Shown in pieces: positions 1 through 10,700 of a stretch of 51,695 nt of DNA (positions are counted from its first letter, which is position 1; each line of letters starts with the position of its first letter). Location of the stretch: positions 1 through 51,695 of the IMG/VR virus record IMGVR_UViG_3300009370_000043. One strand, given 5' to 3'. Made by a program: the position numbers and the translations under genes. Source of the DNA: a virus. The notes beneath the pieces were generated by a model, which saw only the letters and a list, made by a program, of their open reading frames with translations, made no database searches and had not been told where the DNA came from.

Positions 1-2
1 GA

Positions 3-3000
3 CAGCAAGAAGACGGCGGTTTCATGTCCAAGTTTGTGGCAGAAATTCCTGCCAAAGCAAACCCCGACTCTCCAGCCGGCGCATCCCCAGCGGGACAAAC
101 CGAAGCAAGAAAAGTCGCCGTCTCAAAAGAAAAAGCTTACATTATGGAAATTGGATTAAAACAATCTGATAGACACATGATGTATAGCAACCCTGCTGCT
201 TTTGGTAATGCTACTGCAACAGGGTCATCTGACTGGAACGAGATGAAAAGTACCAATGTGAAGGGTGTCGGCGCTTATGGAGTCGGAGCAACTGCAAGTA
301 TGGAAAATCTTCCAAGTGATCCAAACATAGTTAAGAGCAGCAGTTTTGCATTGACTGGCGGCTTGAATCCGACCACAGGCAGAGATATAAGTGGAAATTC
401 AGGATCGAACATCTGGGGACAATCATTTTTCAATACCGCAAGTCAAGGATCCTCTGTGATTATATTCAAGTATAGCGCCGACGAAACCACACCATCAAGA
501 CTTCAGGGTTTGACTGAAGGTGGAAGTGGTACTTACGAGATTGGATATAAAGAAGCTGACACATTAGCAGCGGTGAGTCACCGTATTGGTAGGATTACCG
601 CCTCCATCAACTTAGCGTATGCTAATGGCGATACTGACATATACGCCACTATTGGTTCTGATGACACACTTATTCTTACTCATGATATTCTGACAAGTGC
701 TTCAAACGGAAATATTATAACAAGAGTCGGCTCCCCCGACGATTCTGTTGGTGTTCCGCAAGGACCGTTCTTTGGCGGTCAAACAAAACCATTTTATCAA
801 GAAGCTTCTCTTGAATTGGGAACCACAGGAAGCATACCAGCAGGACGCCGTTGGCCATATACTCGTGCTGAATTTGCTCCATTTACACCTGCATATTATT
901 ATGGACCTGCAATATGTCGAATAACTTATGTGCCGAAAGAAAATAAAGAAGTGTCTCTTGAGGAAATTCTCTCTGGCGAAGATTTGTATATAGAGTTTGT
1001 TAACGAGAACGGGCATTACTATGATTTTGATTCTGGGTCTTTTATGGGCGACGATGGTCGAGTTAAGAGCATTGATGGGATGCCGGCTTATGGTTGGAAT
1101 CGTGCTTGGCAAAACAGACAGGATATTGATGCGTCAATTGTTATTGACAACTTGTTCCCAACGGATGGAGCAAACATATCCCCCAGAGACAAAAACAAGT
1201 GGGTGATTATGCCCAAGTGGGAATGTCCAATTTTGGATTTTCCGACCAATGCTACAGAAAAACCAGTTGTTGCGGGCGCTAGCGCAGTTACTCGTGTTTA
1301 TGACAGATACGACTTTTCTACTTCTACCGGGTCCGGCGATCACGACCCATTCGTAACGGGTATGTGGCACCAATACGGAGTGATGCCGTCATCTTCAGCC
1401 GAAGGTGTCTTTATGTATATCTCGGATGTTTCTGTAGACACCACAGAATTTAGACTTCTCGGGAACCCGACTGGAACTGTCGCTCACAAGAATGGAACTC
1501 CAAGCAGTTTTGCTCAAGGTGTCAACATGACAGGATCTGGCGAGGTAGTTGCTGTGAGAAAAGTTCCTAAGTTTGTGTTTGATTCTGGTAGGACTGTTGA
1601 TTCACTAGCTAGATTAGTAGGCTTTAAGGAAGAGGATATCCAGCCGCCTGGAGCTTTCATATCCGAAAGAGCGAGAAAGCTCGGACAAATTGCGGAAGAC
1701 AATGAAAAAACAATATCAGAAGCTATCGTGGCGATGCCTTATTATATGGACAAAACCACGCAATCTATGAAGGTTATGACTCTAAAAGCCAACCCAAGTG
1801 CTTTGGGGCCTAAGCTCAAAGAATTTAGAAAAGCGTTTATAAAATACTCGCTGCCGCCAGCCTTGAAGAAATCTTTAGAAAATTTGCTACCACCGAATTA
1901 TCCAAAGGTGCCTTCTTTCATTAACCCTTTCGGTGGAGATGAGTATGATGAAGTACTCCCATCGAAGGAAGAGATCAGTATTCCCATTGTATATTTGATG
2001 GAGCATAGCGTAGCACTTTCACGTCAAGATTTGGCTGATATATGGCAAGGCATTATGCCAGATATTGCCGCCACCATGAAGACCAGTGTTTCAGCTATTG
2101 ATCACTATATGCCCGGTGAAGCAGTCGAGACAAAAAATGGCAAAACAGTATTCCCAGAATTAATTCTCAAGGAATTAGAGTTGGGTATTCCAAGAAACGG
2201 TCACCCACGAGTTGACATGTTGGATATTGCAGCCCTGGGTTCTCAAGATGGCTTTAAGCCCGACATAAAATGGATGGTATTTAAAGTCAAAGAGCGTGGG
2301 ATAGATAAATTTTCAAAACTGATCCTAGAAGAGTTAAACGGTGGTCCTGGGTCCCTGTCTTATAACAGTATATTTGGGTATATTTCAGAAGATTTACCAC
2401 AAGAACAAAAAGAATTCTTAAAGAATAAAAAAGTGGAATATACCAAGCGCCTTTGGTCTAGTGAAAAGCTTGGCGAAGCCGGAAACACCTATAACTGGCC
2501 TTATGATTACTGTTCTCTTATAGAGCTTGGAAAACTGACAATGAAAACAGGCTTCCGCCCAGAACTTGCCCGAGAGATGGAAGATATTTCAGAAGGTCAA
2601 GAAAAAGACGCCCGAAGTCGAGGCGAGCGGGCTGTAAAAGAACAACAAGCACTACAACAGGAGCAGCTAGTGGCAGCACAAGCCAAAGCTACTCAGCTAC
2701 CTCCTGGCATGGCACCACCTCCTGGCATGGCACCACCTCCTGGGATGACACCACCTCCTGGGATGACACCACCTCCTGGGATGACACCACCTCCTGGGAT
2801 GCCGGCTTCACCACAGGAAATGGCAAACAACCCAACATTGCGTGCTCAGATGGAATTTTCTATGGTACAACCTCCTCCCCCAGTCTTCAGAACAAGCCAG
2901 GTTCTTCCGCCAGAGTTTACAAATCAACAACCGCCAATGAGTCCGGCAGAGTATGTCAGACAAAATCCAAATATGAGAACTCCTGAAGGGCTGCCGCCAG

Positions 3001-3089
3001 AGCAACCGCCCATACCACTCATGCCGGCAAATGGACGCCGAGGCGGTGCAGGTTCCGGCGACGGCGGTGGTACTGGGGGCGGATATTGA
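3..3089 (+). CDS. Large virion structural protein, 5' end outside window
   Basis: The frame is open from base 3 to the stop at 3087-3089, and the first ATG (24) has no Shine-Dalgarno sequence, so the true start probably lies left of the window. At least 1021 residues are encoded. I do not recognise the family. The N-terminal two thirds are Gly/Ser/Asn-rich and beta-like, as in virion proteins. Residues about 650-880 are more helical and charged. Residues about 890-935 are a Pro-Gly-Met hexapeptide repeat, and the tail ends in a Gly-rich stretch (GSGDGGGTGGGY). It heads a run of large virion-type genes, so a tail, baseplate or fibre role is inferred from position and composition only. Confidence 0.75.
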   Translation, partial: QQEDGGFMSKFVAEIPAKANPDSPAGASPAGQTEARKVAVSKEKAYIMEIGLKQSDRHMMYSNPAAFGNATATGSSDWNEMKSTNVKGVGAYGVGATASMENLPSDPNIVKSSSFALTGGLNPTTGRDISGNSGSNIWGQSFFNTASQGSSVIIFKYSADETTPSRLQGLTEGGSGTYEIGYKEADTLAAVSHRIGRITASINLAYANGDTDIYATIGSDDTLILTHDILTSASNGNIITRVGSPDDSVGVPQGPFFGGQTKPFYQEASLELGTTGSIPAGRRWPYTRAEFAPFTPAYYYGPAICRITYVPKENKEVSLEEILSGEDLYIEFVNENGHYYDFDSGSFMGDDGRVKSIDGMPAYGWNRAWQNRQDIDASIVIDNLFPTDGANISPRDKNKWVIMPKWECPILDFPTNATEKPVVAGASAVTRVYDRYDFSTSTGSGDHDPFVTGMWHQYGVMPSSSAEGVFMYISDVSVDTTEFRLLGNPTGTVAHKNGTPSSFAQGVNMTGSGEVVAVRKVPKFVFDSGRTVDSLARLVGFKEEDIQPPGAFISERARKLGQIAEDNEKTISEAIVAMPYYMDKTTQSMKVMTLKANPSALGPKLKEFRKAFIKYSLPPALKKSLENLLPPNYPKVPSFINPFGGDEYDEVLPSKEEISIPIVYLMEHSVALSRQDLADIWQGIMPDIAATMKTSVSAIDHYMPGEAVETKNGKTVFPELILKELELGIPRNGHPRVDMLDIAALGSQDGFKPDIKWMVFKVKERGIDKFSKLILEELNGGPGSLSYNSIFGYISEDLPQEQKEFLKNKKVEYTKRLWSSEKLGEAGNTYNWPYDYCSLIELGKLTMKTGFRPELAREMEDISEGQEKDARSRGERAVKEQQALQQEQLVAAQAKATQLPPGMAPPPGMAPPPGMTPPPGMTPPPGMTPPPGMPASPQEMANNPTLRAQMEFSMVQPPPPVFRTSQVLPPEFTNQQPPMSPAEYVRQNPNMRTPEGLPPEQPPIPLMPANGRRGGAGSGDGGGTGGGY
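2697..2804 (+). repeat. 18-bp coding tandem repeat (PPPGMx)
   Basis: Six consecutive copies of an 18-base unit, ccacctcctggNatgNca, encode LPPGMA then PPPGMA, three PPPGMT and PPPGMP. The three central units are identical, which suggests recent slippage or unequal recombination. It forms a flexible proline-rich linker near the C-terminus of the first protein. Confidence 0.9.
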
Positions 3090-3126
3090 AATGTTGCATT
3101 TAAATTATAAAAAAGATATTTAGTTT

Positions 3127-4149
3127 ATGGCAAAGTTTATAAATAGACAAGAAGAGGTTATTCAAATAGAGCTTACTCCTCACGGAAAAAAAGTATTTTC
3201 CCAAGGGAAATTTGCGCCTCAATATTACGCTTTCTATGATGATGATATTTTATATGATCAAGAATTTGGACCAAGCGGAAGTATTCAGTATGCTAATCCA
3301 AAAGTTTCAGAAGAGAAACAAAATGATATCGTTGATCGTATAAAAGAAACCCCTCGATTGGAAATATTCAGCGACACAGGGTGGGCAAAAAACTACAAAT
3401 CCTGGGAAGCCTCTGGGGAAACCCCCGCACAAATAGCCAATATTGCCGATCCAAACCCTAACCAATCCACGCCCTCAACTAGCAAATTTCTAAGAACCCT
3501 GGGGATCAGTGATCCTTCTAAGGTGTACGCCCCTTCTTGGCGAATAAAAACTATGGACGGCAGCGAACCTTTGAGAGTTTCAGGCACAGAAGAATTTCCG
3601 CATCGTACCGGGGCGTCTGGCTCAGAGGTGATTGTTCCTTGTATTTCGGCTAGTTTGCCTTTAAAGTATGATAAATTTACAGTCAGAGTTCGTGTAAACG
3701 AAGACGGTCAAGTGGTCCAACAAGGTGGCGTGATAACACCAGGGTTTGTGTGGGAACTCACAGAAGATGCAAGACTTTTATTAGACGTAGAGGAAACGAA
3801 TACCTATTTTAAGGGAAATGGGAATTTTGATATTGAAGTGTTTAAGGCACCCACCAGCGAAGAGGGAAACCAAAAAACAATGACTAAGCTAATGTTTATC
3901 AATGACGAGTACAAACACTCTGATAATCTAAAAGTTCAAACAAATCCGGATGATTATTACCACTTACTCGCAGGTAACGAAAAATTGTACGACAGAGCCG
4001 TTCCCTTCATAGATGAAACTTATGTAGAATATTATTTGTCTATTAGGACTGATGATGAGATTGATGATCTTGGCAGACGAACTGAACGAACTCCTTTGTA
4101 TTCTGGTGATGAACCTGCTGATCTAATCGACCCGTGCGAGGAACCATAA
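3127..4149 (+). CDS. Virion structural protein with 'LTxxGK...DDxI.Y' N-terminal domain
   Basis: 340 residues. Residues about 15-45 carry LTPHGKKVFSQGKFAPQYYAF followed by YDDDILYDQ. This resembles the N-terminus of the 348-residue protein at 11475 (LTDTGRKRLAAGDGSF, then FGDDEIDY), so the two appear to be paralogues over that domain. The rest is acidic, beta-like and unrecognised. There is no Shine-Dalgarno before the ATG; the start sits in TATTTAGTTTATG (see findings). The stop (4147-4149) directly abuts the ATG of the next gene. Role: tail, baseplate or fibre component by context. Confidence 0.8.
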   Translation: MAKFINRQEEVIQIELTPHGKKVFSQGKFAPQYYAFYDDDILYDQEFGPSGSIQYANPKVSEEKQNDIVDRIKETPRLEIFSDTGWAKNYKSWEASGETPAQIANIADPNPNQSTPSTSKFLRTLGISDPSKVYAPSWRIKTMDGSEPLRVSGTEEFPHRTGASGSEVIVPCISASLPLKYDKFTVRVRVNEDGQVVQQGGVITPGFVWELTEDARLLLDVEETNTYFKGNGNFDIEVFKAPTSEEGNQKTMTKLMFINDEYKHSDNLKVQTNPDDYYHLLAGNEKLYDRAVPFIDETYVEYYLSIRTDDEIDDLGRRTERTPLYSGDEPADLIDPCEEP

Positions 4150-7100
4150 ATGCCGCAAGAGATAACACCAGACAGAACAAATTTTTTCCCCGTTAACAAC
4201 AGGGCACTACAAACACAATCAGGTTTGGTTTACTTGTCATCACCATACCCGTCAGTTCAGTATGAATCTTTGGATATTGCTACAGACCTAGAAAATTCCG
4301 GTGACGCTCAAAGTGAAACTATTTCGGTCACGCTCAATATCACACTGAACGAAGCCATTAGAAGAGAATTGGCAGCAGATCAAGAGTTTACTCGATGGTA
4401 CAACACCCCAGATTACTTCTCGAACATAAGGATCCGTGTCATAGGATGTTTCAGCAATAGAAACTCGTTCGACTTGGATTTTATTTCCCAGAGAATGAAC
4501 GAATACCAAGCCGGATTAGCAAGCTATAATGACGAAAATGCAGAGGTTGATTTTTATTCTAATTTGAGAACAAGCCTTGGTGACGACTCTAATTTGTTGT
4601 CACCAATTGGTCCTTTTGGTGCAGAAGAGTTGCTGGATTCATTTAAGAACAACTCGGACAGGGTTTTCTATAGCCCCAATTCGTTTAGCCCTTTATCTGA
4701 TATTGTGGTTTATGATGTACCAATTGGTGATGTTCTTAGGAGAAATTCAGCCGGAGCAGTCCTCTTAGGAGAGAGATTATCACCAGTAGCCAAAAACAAC
4801 TCTGCTAATGGTGCGGAAGATTTTCCTAGATTTTTTAATCAAAAGATATTATTAAACCCGATAACTTTTAGCTTTGGAAAGAATGAAACTTACTCTGACA
4901 CCCGTCTTGAAAATATAAGATTTTATGCGTTCACTTATATGGATTATGGTGCCTTCATGGAGAGTAGAGGAATGAGGGCAAACTCTGGCACAGCCAGAAT
5001 AGAGAAACCTTTAATTTCTACAGGAGTTGGATTTATTTCGCCTGGTATCTTTAAAGGAGAACAAAACATTTTTAAGAAACAAGAGGCGGCACCATTAGTC
5101 ACACCCCCGAGGGTTCTTAGAGTTGCTCGCACGGCACCGCTTGAAAAAAATGTACGGGACAGAAGACAATATGGAAACCTTAAACTTGTTGATGTAAAGG
5201 AGCAATTGTACAAAGATTACAGCAAAGTTTTAAGGCGTCTTGGTGGCGAAGCTAGGGTTGGAGATATTATAAAGGATGAAAATTACTTTTCCAATTTTTG
5301 GGTAACAAAGTGCGAAAATGATAATGCCAGGTACGGGTTTGTTTTTGATAAACTGGGGTTTTTAATAAAAAATAGTAGATTTCCCTGGCTCTATTCGAAT
5401 CCTTTAATTGTTAATGAAATGTTTAACGGCGGCGGTATGCTGGAAATATCCTCTGGAGAAACCGCAAAGGTATTAAATGTTTCAATGACAAAAAGACAAA
5501 TAAAAGAACATCGTACAATAGCTGTCAACGATCTTACGTTTGGGCGGTCTGATCACGACGAAAGCACATATTATAGACCAGAAGAAGTTGTTGATCCACC
5601 GCAGTTTGTCTCGAATATGCAATTCCCACAAAATACTCAGGACACTTCTCGGCTAAACTTTTACGAAGGATACGACACTTATGCGGATGACGCAAAGACA
5701 CAAACTCAAGGAACTTACCAATATGGTGTTTCTGTTGATGTTTTAGATCCAAGCATTCTTTATCTTAGGAAAATGTCACTAAGATTAAGAAAGGTGCAGA
5801 GAAATGCCATGGAGATACACGACATGATCATAAATTCTCCACCAAGCGATCCCGACCTTCCTCGCCCCAAGGGACAAATAAAGGATGGCGTTGGATTATA
5901 TGATAGATTAAATGATAAGGTGCTGGTTCCTTTAAACAAGATTGCTATAGCCGGATCAACAGCAGAAACAATCTTAGAGCAGGACATACAGACTTTTATC
6001 TCTCTATATGCAAGAGTAATAACCGTCACAAGTCTTAGTTATGATGCTATAGGGACTATGTTATCGGGGCTAGTTGGTGATAAAGATCCCGACGGAATAA
6101 AAAGTTTTTCAGAGATAGTGGCACTCTTTAAACAGAGTATAGACAGAGTTTTGGATTCGTGGATGCCAAAAGACCCCTTTGGGGAGGGCACAACATTACC
6201 TGCCAAAATTGATGAACATCCTGTTGGAAAAGACCTCCCTGTTTTAAGTACTAAAAAATACTTTAGTCAATTGTTTGAATTTGGTCAAGATTATGAGGTG
6301 GGGTATTTATATCTTTCTAGACAGGCACAGGGAGATATAGAAAACAGATTCGGGCTGCCAACCTATTCGAGACAATTTTTTAGTAACAGAGTACAGGAAG
6401 AATTTAACAAATATTTTTCTCCTTATACGGAAGGGAATTCAGTATCTAATGAAGTGGACCCCCAAGGAACAACGTTCCAAGACTCTAGCTATCAATATTT
6501 TTCTCCCAAAGCAATAAAAATATTTGGAAAGGAACCGCTTGTACAGACAGATTATAAAGCAATTGGACAGAACATCGCCGCCTACGACTTAAATCGTTAC
6601 GGAGAGTTGTTTTCAGACCTCGTGAAAAGAAAAAATATTTCTGTAAAACAGAATCTCCCCTTTTACAGTATTCAAGCAAAAACACAAACAACGAGACAGC
6701 TTTTTAATTCACTAGGCGAGTCCTTACAATTTCATGCGTGCCAAATAACAGAAGGTATAAAGTCTCCTTTCGGGGTTCCCTCCCCAAGTAATGTCAAGGG
6801 AAGGGTTATTAAAGTAGGGCAAGAAGGACATGATAAAGATCTAATGAAGGGTGACGGCTTAGTTGGAGCTATCCTGGGGGGAAATTCTGACCCCGAAGAA
6901 TCAGTGAAGGCTTTCTTAAAAAATACCGACTCAGAACTTAATCCGTCCGCCACAGGGTCTTATGGGTCTGTTGTTGATCCATCATTTAAAGACAAGGACA
7001 TTGATATTCAATTTGATGATGTTGGTTTACCTCCCATAAAACTTACGTTTGGAATTATTGGAGAGTTGGAACTAAATCCAATAATAGATCAAGTGACCTA

Positions 7101-7779
7101 TCAAAAGGAAATGTTTAACTCTATGGTTAACAATATAAATTCTCTGGGACTTGATGACCAGAGTGTTGCCGCCTCTGTGCAAAATTTATATAGACAAATG
7201 CCAAATCAACTAAAGTCGATGTTCGTGGTTGCTGCTTCACAAGCCAAGAAACAGCTTACAGGAAATCTTGACGCAGTTAGGTTTCAGCTTGAAGATGTAG
7301 ACAAAGCTCCCTTTGCCGAGTCGATCTCATATATTTCAGAAGACGACGAATTCCCGCCATATAAAACAACCCGTGATCCTATGAAGATATACTCTAAGTT
7401 TTTAGCCTTTTGGATGAACTACAAACAACTAGGGGTCATTGAATATTTATCAGGATTTAATAATCTTGAGGTGAGACCCTTTGCTGATCGTGGCGTAGAT
7501 ATAGATGAAAATAACCCCGTTTTTACCGCCAAACCCCTCCTGCCTGTTTGGAGAAAATTCACATTACAAGATTACCAAAATACCTCCGGAGGAAGTTTGT
7601 TGTGCAGGGTTAGGACGTTTGTCAAAGATGATGTCCCTGTGTTGGTACAAGATGAAGCAGGATCCGATGAAACTCCTGCTGCCGGAAAGGCAAATAATAT
7701 CAATAGCGGGGTAGACGTAGCTTACAAAGATTTATTTGATTTACCTATATACAATAGATATTTTGTACTGAGAGGATAA
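4150..7779 (+). CDS. Large virion structural protein (1209 aa)
   Basis: 1209 residues starting MPQEITPDRTNFF, immediately after the preceding stop. No signal peptide or clear membrane segment is visible and I do not recognise a catalytic motif. It is rich in Asn, Asp, Tyr and Phe, as is usual for phage tail and baseplate proteins. Arg is mostly AGA/AGG, unlike the capsid and sheath genes, consistent with lower expression (inference). It sits between other large virion genes. A baseplate or tail-fibre hub role is possible but unproven. Confidence 0.75.
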   Translation: MPQEITPDRTNFFPVNNRALQTQSGLVYLSSPYPSVQYESLDIATDLENSGDAQSETISVTLNITLNEAIRRELAADQEFTRWYNTPDYFSNIRIRVIGCFSNRNSFDLDFISQRMNEYQAGLASYNDENAEVDFYSNLRTSLGDDSNLLSPIGPFGAEELLDSFKNNSDRVFYSPNSFSPLSDIVVYDVPIGDVLRRNSAGAVLLGERLSPVAKNNSANGAEDFPRFFNQKILLNPITFSFGKNETYSDTRLENIRFYAFTYMDYGAFMESRGMRANSGTARIEKPLISTGVGFISPGIFKGEQNIFKKQEAAPLVTPPRVLRVARTAPLEKNVRDRRQYGNLKLVDVKEQLYKDYSKVLRRLGGEARVGDIIKDENYFSNFWVTKCENDNARYGFVFDKLGFLIKNSRFPWLYSNPLIVNEMFNGGGMLEISSGETAKVLNVSMTKRQIKEHRTIAVNDLTFGRSDHDESTYYRPEEVVDPPQFVSNMQFPQNTQDTSRLNFYEGYDTYADDAKTQTQGTYQYGVSVDVLDPSILYLRKMSLRLRKVQRNAMEIHDMIINSPPSDPDLPRPKGQIKDGVGLYDRLNDKVLVPLNKIAIAGSTAETILEQDIQTFISLYARVITVTSLSYDAIGTMLSGLVGDKDPDGIKSFSEIVALFKQSIDRVLDSWMPKDPFGEGTTLPAKIDEHPVGKDLPVLSTKKYFSQLFEFGQDYEVGYLYLSRQAQGDIENRFGLPTYSRQFFSNRVQEEFNKYFSPYTEGNSVSNEVDPQGTTFQDSSYQYFSPKAIKIFGKEPLVQTDYKAIGQNIAAYDLNRYGELFSDLVKRKNISVKQNLPFYSIQAKTQTTRQLFNSLGESLQFHACQITEGIKSPFGVPSPSNVKGRVIKVGQEGHDKDLMKGDGLVGAILGGNSDPEESVKAFLKNTDSELNPSATGSYGSVVDPSFKDKDIDIQFDDVGLPPIKLTFGIIGELELNPIIDQVTYQKEMFNSMVNNINSLGLDDQSVAASVQNLYRQMPNQLKSMFVVAASQAKKQLTGNLDAVRFQLEDVDKAPFAESISYISEDDEFPPYKTTRDPMKIYSKFLAFWMNYKQLGVIEYLSGFNNLEVRPFADRGVDIDENNPVFTAKPLLPVWRKFTLQDYQNTSGGSLLCRVRTFVKDDVPVLVQDEAGSDETPAAGKANNINSGVDVAYKDLFDLPIYNRYFVLRG

Positions 7780-7783
7780 ACAG

Positions 7784-10700
7784 TTGGCAGCAGGTGATAA
7801 CAACAGGAACGAACGACAATATCGACGACCAAACCAACGAGGTGAAGTAGTTGTAAATCCGGCAACTTTAGCGGATAGGCGAAAGGATTTTGTTAACGAC
7901 CTAACATTAGCAGCAGATGAAACTGGATCTTATGTTGGAAGTAACCGATACTTTTATGAAATTGATAGGGAGGATTACACCCCGGCTCAGGGCGCAAAGA
8001 AATTTAATTCATTTGATGTTTTGTATGGTGACCGAAGCCCAAACTTTGAAGCGAGAGATATAGTTGTACAAAGAGATGTCAAGTATTTAGACCCTTTAAA
8101 TCGTTTCTATTCTATGGGTATGGATAAGAATTTTAAACTGCTTTCTGACACCCCTCTGGAAACAGATGATGATGCTCCGGGCACTCTTCGAAGGTTGACT
8201 CTCGAAAGACAAACATCTGTTAATATAAACTTTAACCTTGGGGGGTACATGAGACAAGCGGCCACATATAAGCCTCGTGGCATCTCCGTAAAACAGGCAG
8301 AAGAGTGGCGGGACGCTTTCCATGCCGGAAAGAAACCACCAGCAGGAGAAGAAGATTCACGAGTGTACGACCAAAACCCTGCGGCAACCCCTCGCAACAT
8401 TGGAGATGCCAAAGGGGCTCACAAAAGTCTCGTATTTGCAGCAGGGTACCCAAGTGGGTCAACAGACTCTAACCCATTTAACTTTGCCAAAGAGTTGGTT
8501 CGCTTGGCAAAACAAGGGCAACTGCGAGCTTTCGAAGATCTTGACGAGGTTCTTGATTTTTTTGCACGGGACACAGATCAATCAACAGGTAATGACATAA
8601 CGCAGGGCGACTGGCACAAGACAATGTTAATCCAAAAGTATCGCCAAAACTTTGTTTCGTGGAACACCCCAGGACAACAAGGGACAATCTGGAGGCCAGG
8701 TATGCGAGGAGGATATACCAGAATCTCAGAACCATCTGCTAGGATGAAAATTATTCTTAATGAGCTTGACGTAGAGGGTGGCACTCCGTGGACACAGTTT
8801 ACTAATTTTTATAATGATCATGAAAATTTCCTAATGGAAAGAGGGGGCGGGAATACGGATCCCGACAAAGTTATGCATCCTCGACGGGGCAGAAATAACA
8901 ATTACCTTGACGACAATGACCGCCCAGTTGGAACTCCTTATGTGGGCTATAATCACACTCTTCATGCAGTATTTAAGGAACTGGCTGAAGAACTAGAGTT
9001 AGATGAAATTTTAGACATAGCAGAAAAGTGTTTGTTGCCATCTGAAAGAATTGCCTTGGTTACAGGGAAGCCGCCCATAACGTATGAATTTTACGATTTT
9101 CAAACAACAACAAAGTTTGTGAACGATCCATATACAAGAGTTCTTAACGAGCTTCCAGGGACCCGCCAATCTTTTGAGGCCAGTGTACAAAGAGGAGCCT
9201 ATGTTACATCGGAGTATAATTATGCAGTCCGAGGATATCAAAATGCATTAGCACAATTTATTATACCCGAAGCGGCGTTGCCCAACATGTATGTTTATCA
9301 GCTAGCTGCGGGCAGACAAGTTCGTCAACTAGAGCAGCGCATAGGCGGCCGTGGGTGGGATGATTCCCCTAACGGCAGAGAACTTCAGGGAAATTATGAT
9401 CGCTTGATTAGGTTAGGAGAATTTATAACAGGCTCGCTACCAAGAATTAATGAGGGTGGTATGAGAGCATATTTCACGCAATACGGAAGAGTTATGCAAA
9501 ACAAAAACTTAACCGTTGACCTAACCTCTGAACTCGCTCGTCGTTATTACAACATAGCAACTGATGCGGGATCTATGGATTTATATTCTGAACTGAACCA
9601 CAAGAAATATGATTTTCCATGGTACGTTGAGCTTGGTATACCCATGATAACAACAGGAACTTTTGGAGATTTAGTGAGCAACACTTTGACTACAACAGGT
9701 CTCGTTAATTCTGTGACCAATATGAACCCTAATGCAAAAAGTTTTAAAATAACATCTTATGGAATAATTGCGCCCCAAGGCACTGACCGTATTGGCGAAG
9801 AAGAGGATGACACAAGACAAAGACAACCAGAGGTCGTTAGACAGCGAGCAAATCTAAAAATATTTAATTTTGACCGCTGGAGTGAAAGCGTTCTAAGAAA
9901 TATAAACAACAACGGCGGACTCACAGATATTACTACGAGGGGACCAGTTCTTGATCAGAACGGCGGCCCCACTACTGCCACAGCATGGTTTAACATCACA
10001 AAAAGAGCCATCTTGAGTCACGCAAGAGACAGGATGGTAACATACAAAGAACTACTCAGAGGGCAAAAAGTTTTTAGCGATTCAGAAACTATCTTGTTTA
10101 AATTGGTAAAATACGAAATGGTTCCCGTAAACAGAGCCCGCCCACAAGGACCCTTTAGGAAAACCATATTACAAAACTATTTTTTCGCCAACATCTCGAC
10201 GGTCGATATGATTGATTTTGTAGACACCCAGGTTAAATACGATAAGTACTATCATTATGAATTGTACGCCTATGATGTAGTTTATGGTTCGAAATTTGAG
10301 TTTAGGACTCGGGTTGGGGTTTATCCGCCCGTTCGACCTCGACCTCGTGGCGGCCGCCCCGAAGCCCCAGAGCCAAATAAGCAGGCTTGCTTTTTCTCTT
10401 TTAATGTTGACACAAAACCAAATGTGAAAATAATTGAATACCCTATTAACTCGGACAGGTGGAAAGTCAGCACAGCCACGGGTCGGGGCGGGACGTATGC
10501 AAGTAACCAAGCAAGCCCGCTTCCGGGCGGACGTCCGGACGAAATCGTTGGAGGAGTTAATTACCCGAGAGTCAGGGTCCAAGCGTATCCTCCGCTGCCC
10601 CCGCAAGTCACCTTGTTTTCCTATAAAGGGCGAGACGATAAGCTGCTTATAAATCTTGCACCCACGCCAGGAGAGTATCTTGATGCAGATGCCTTAAACT

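Noticed and set aside
2697-2804. CRISPR-like repeat
   Set aside because: Units are contiguous without spacers, in frame, and encode PPPGMx; it is a coding tandem repeat. The same applies to 36908-36970.
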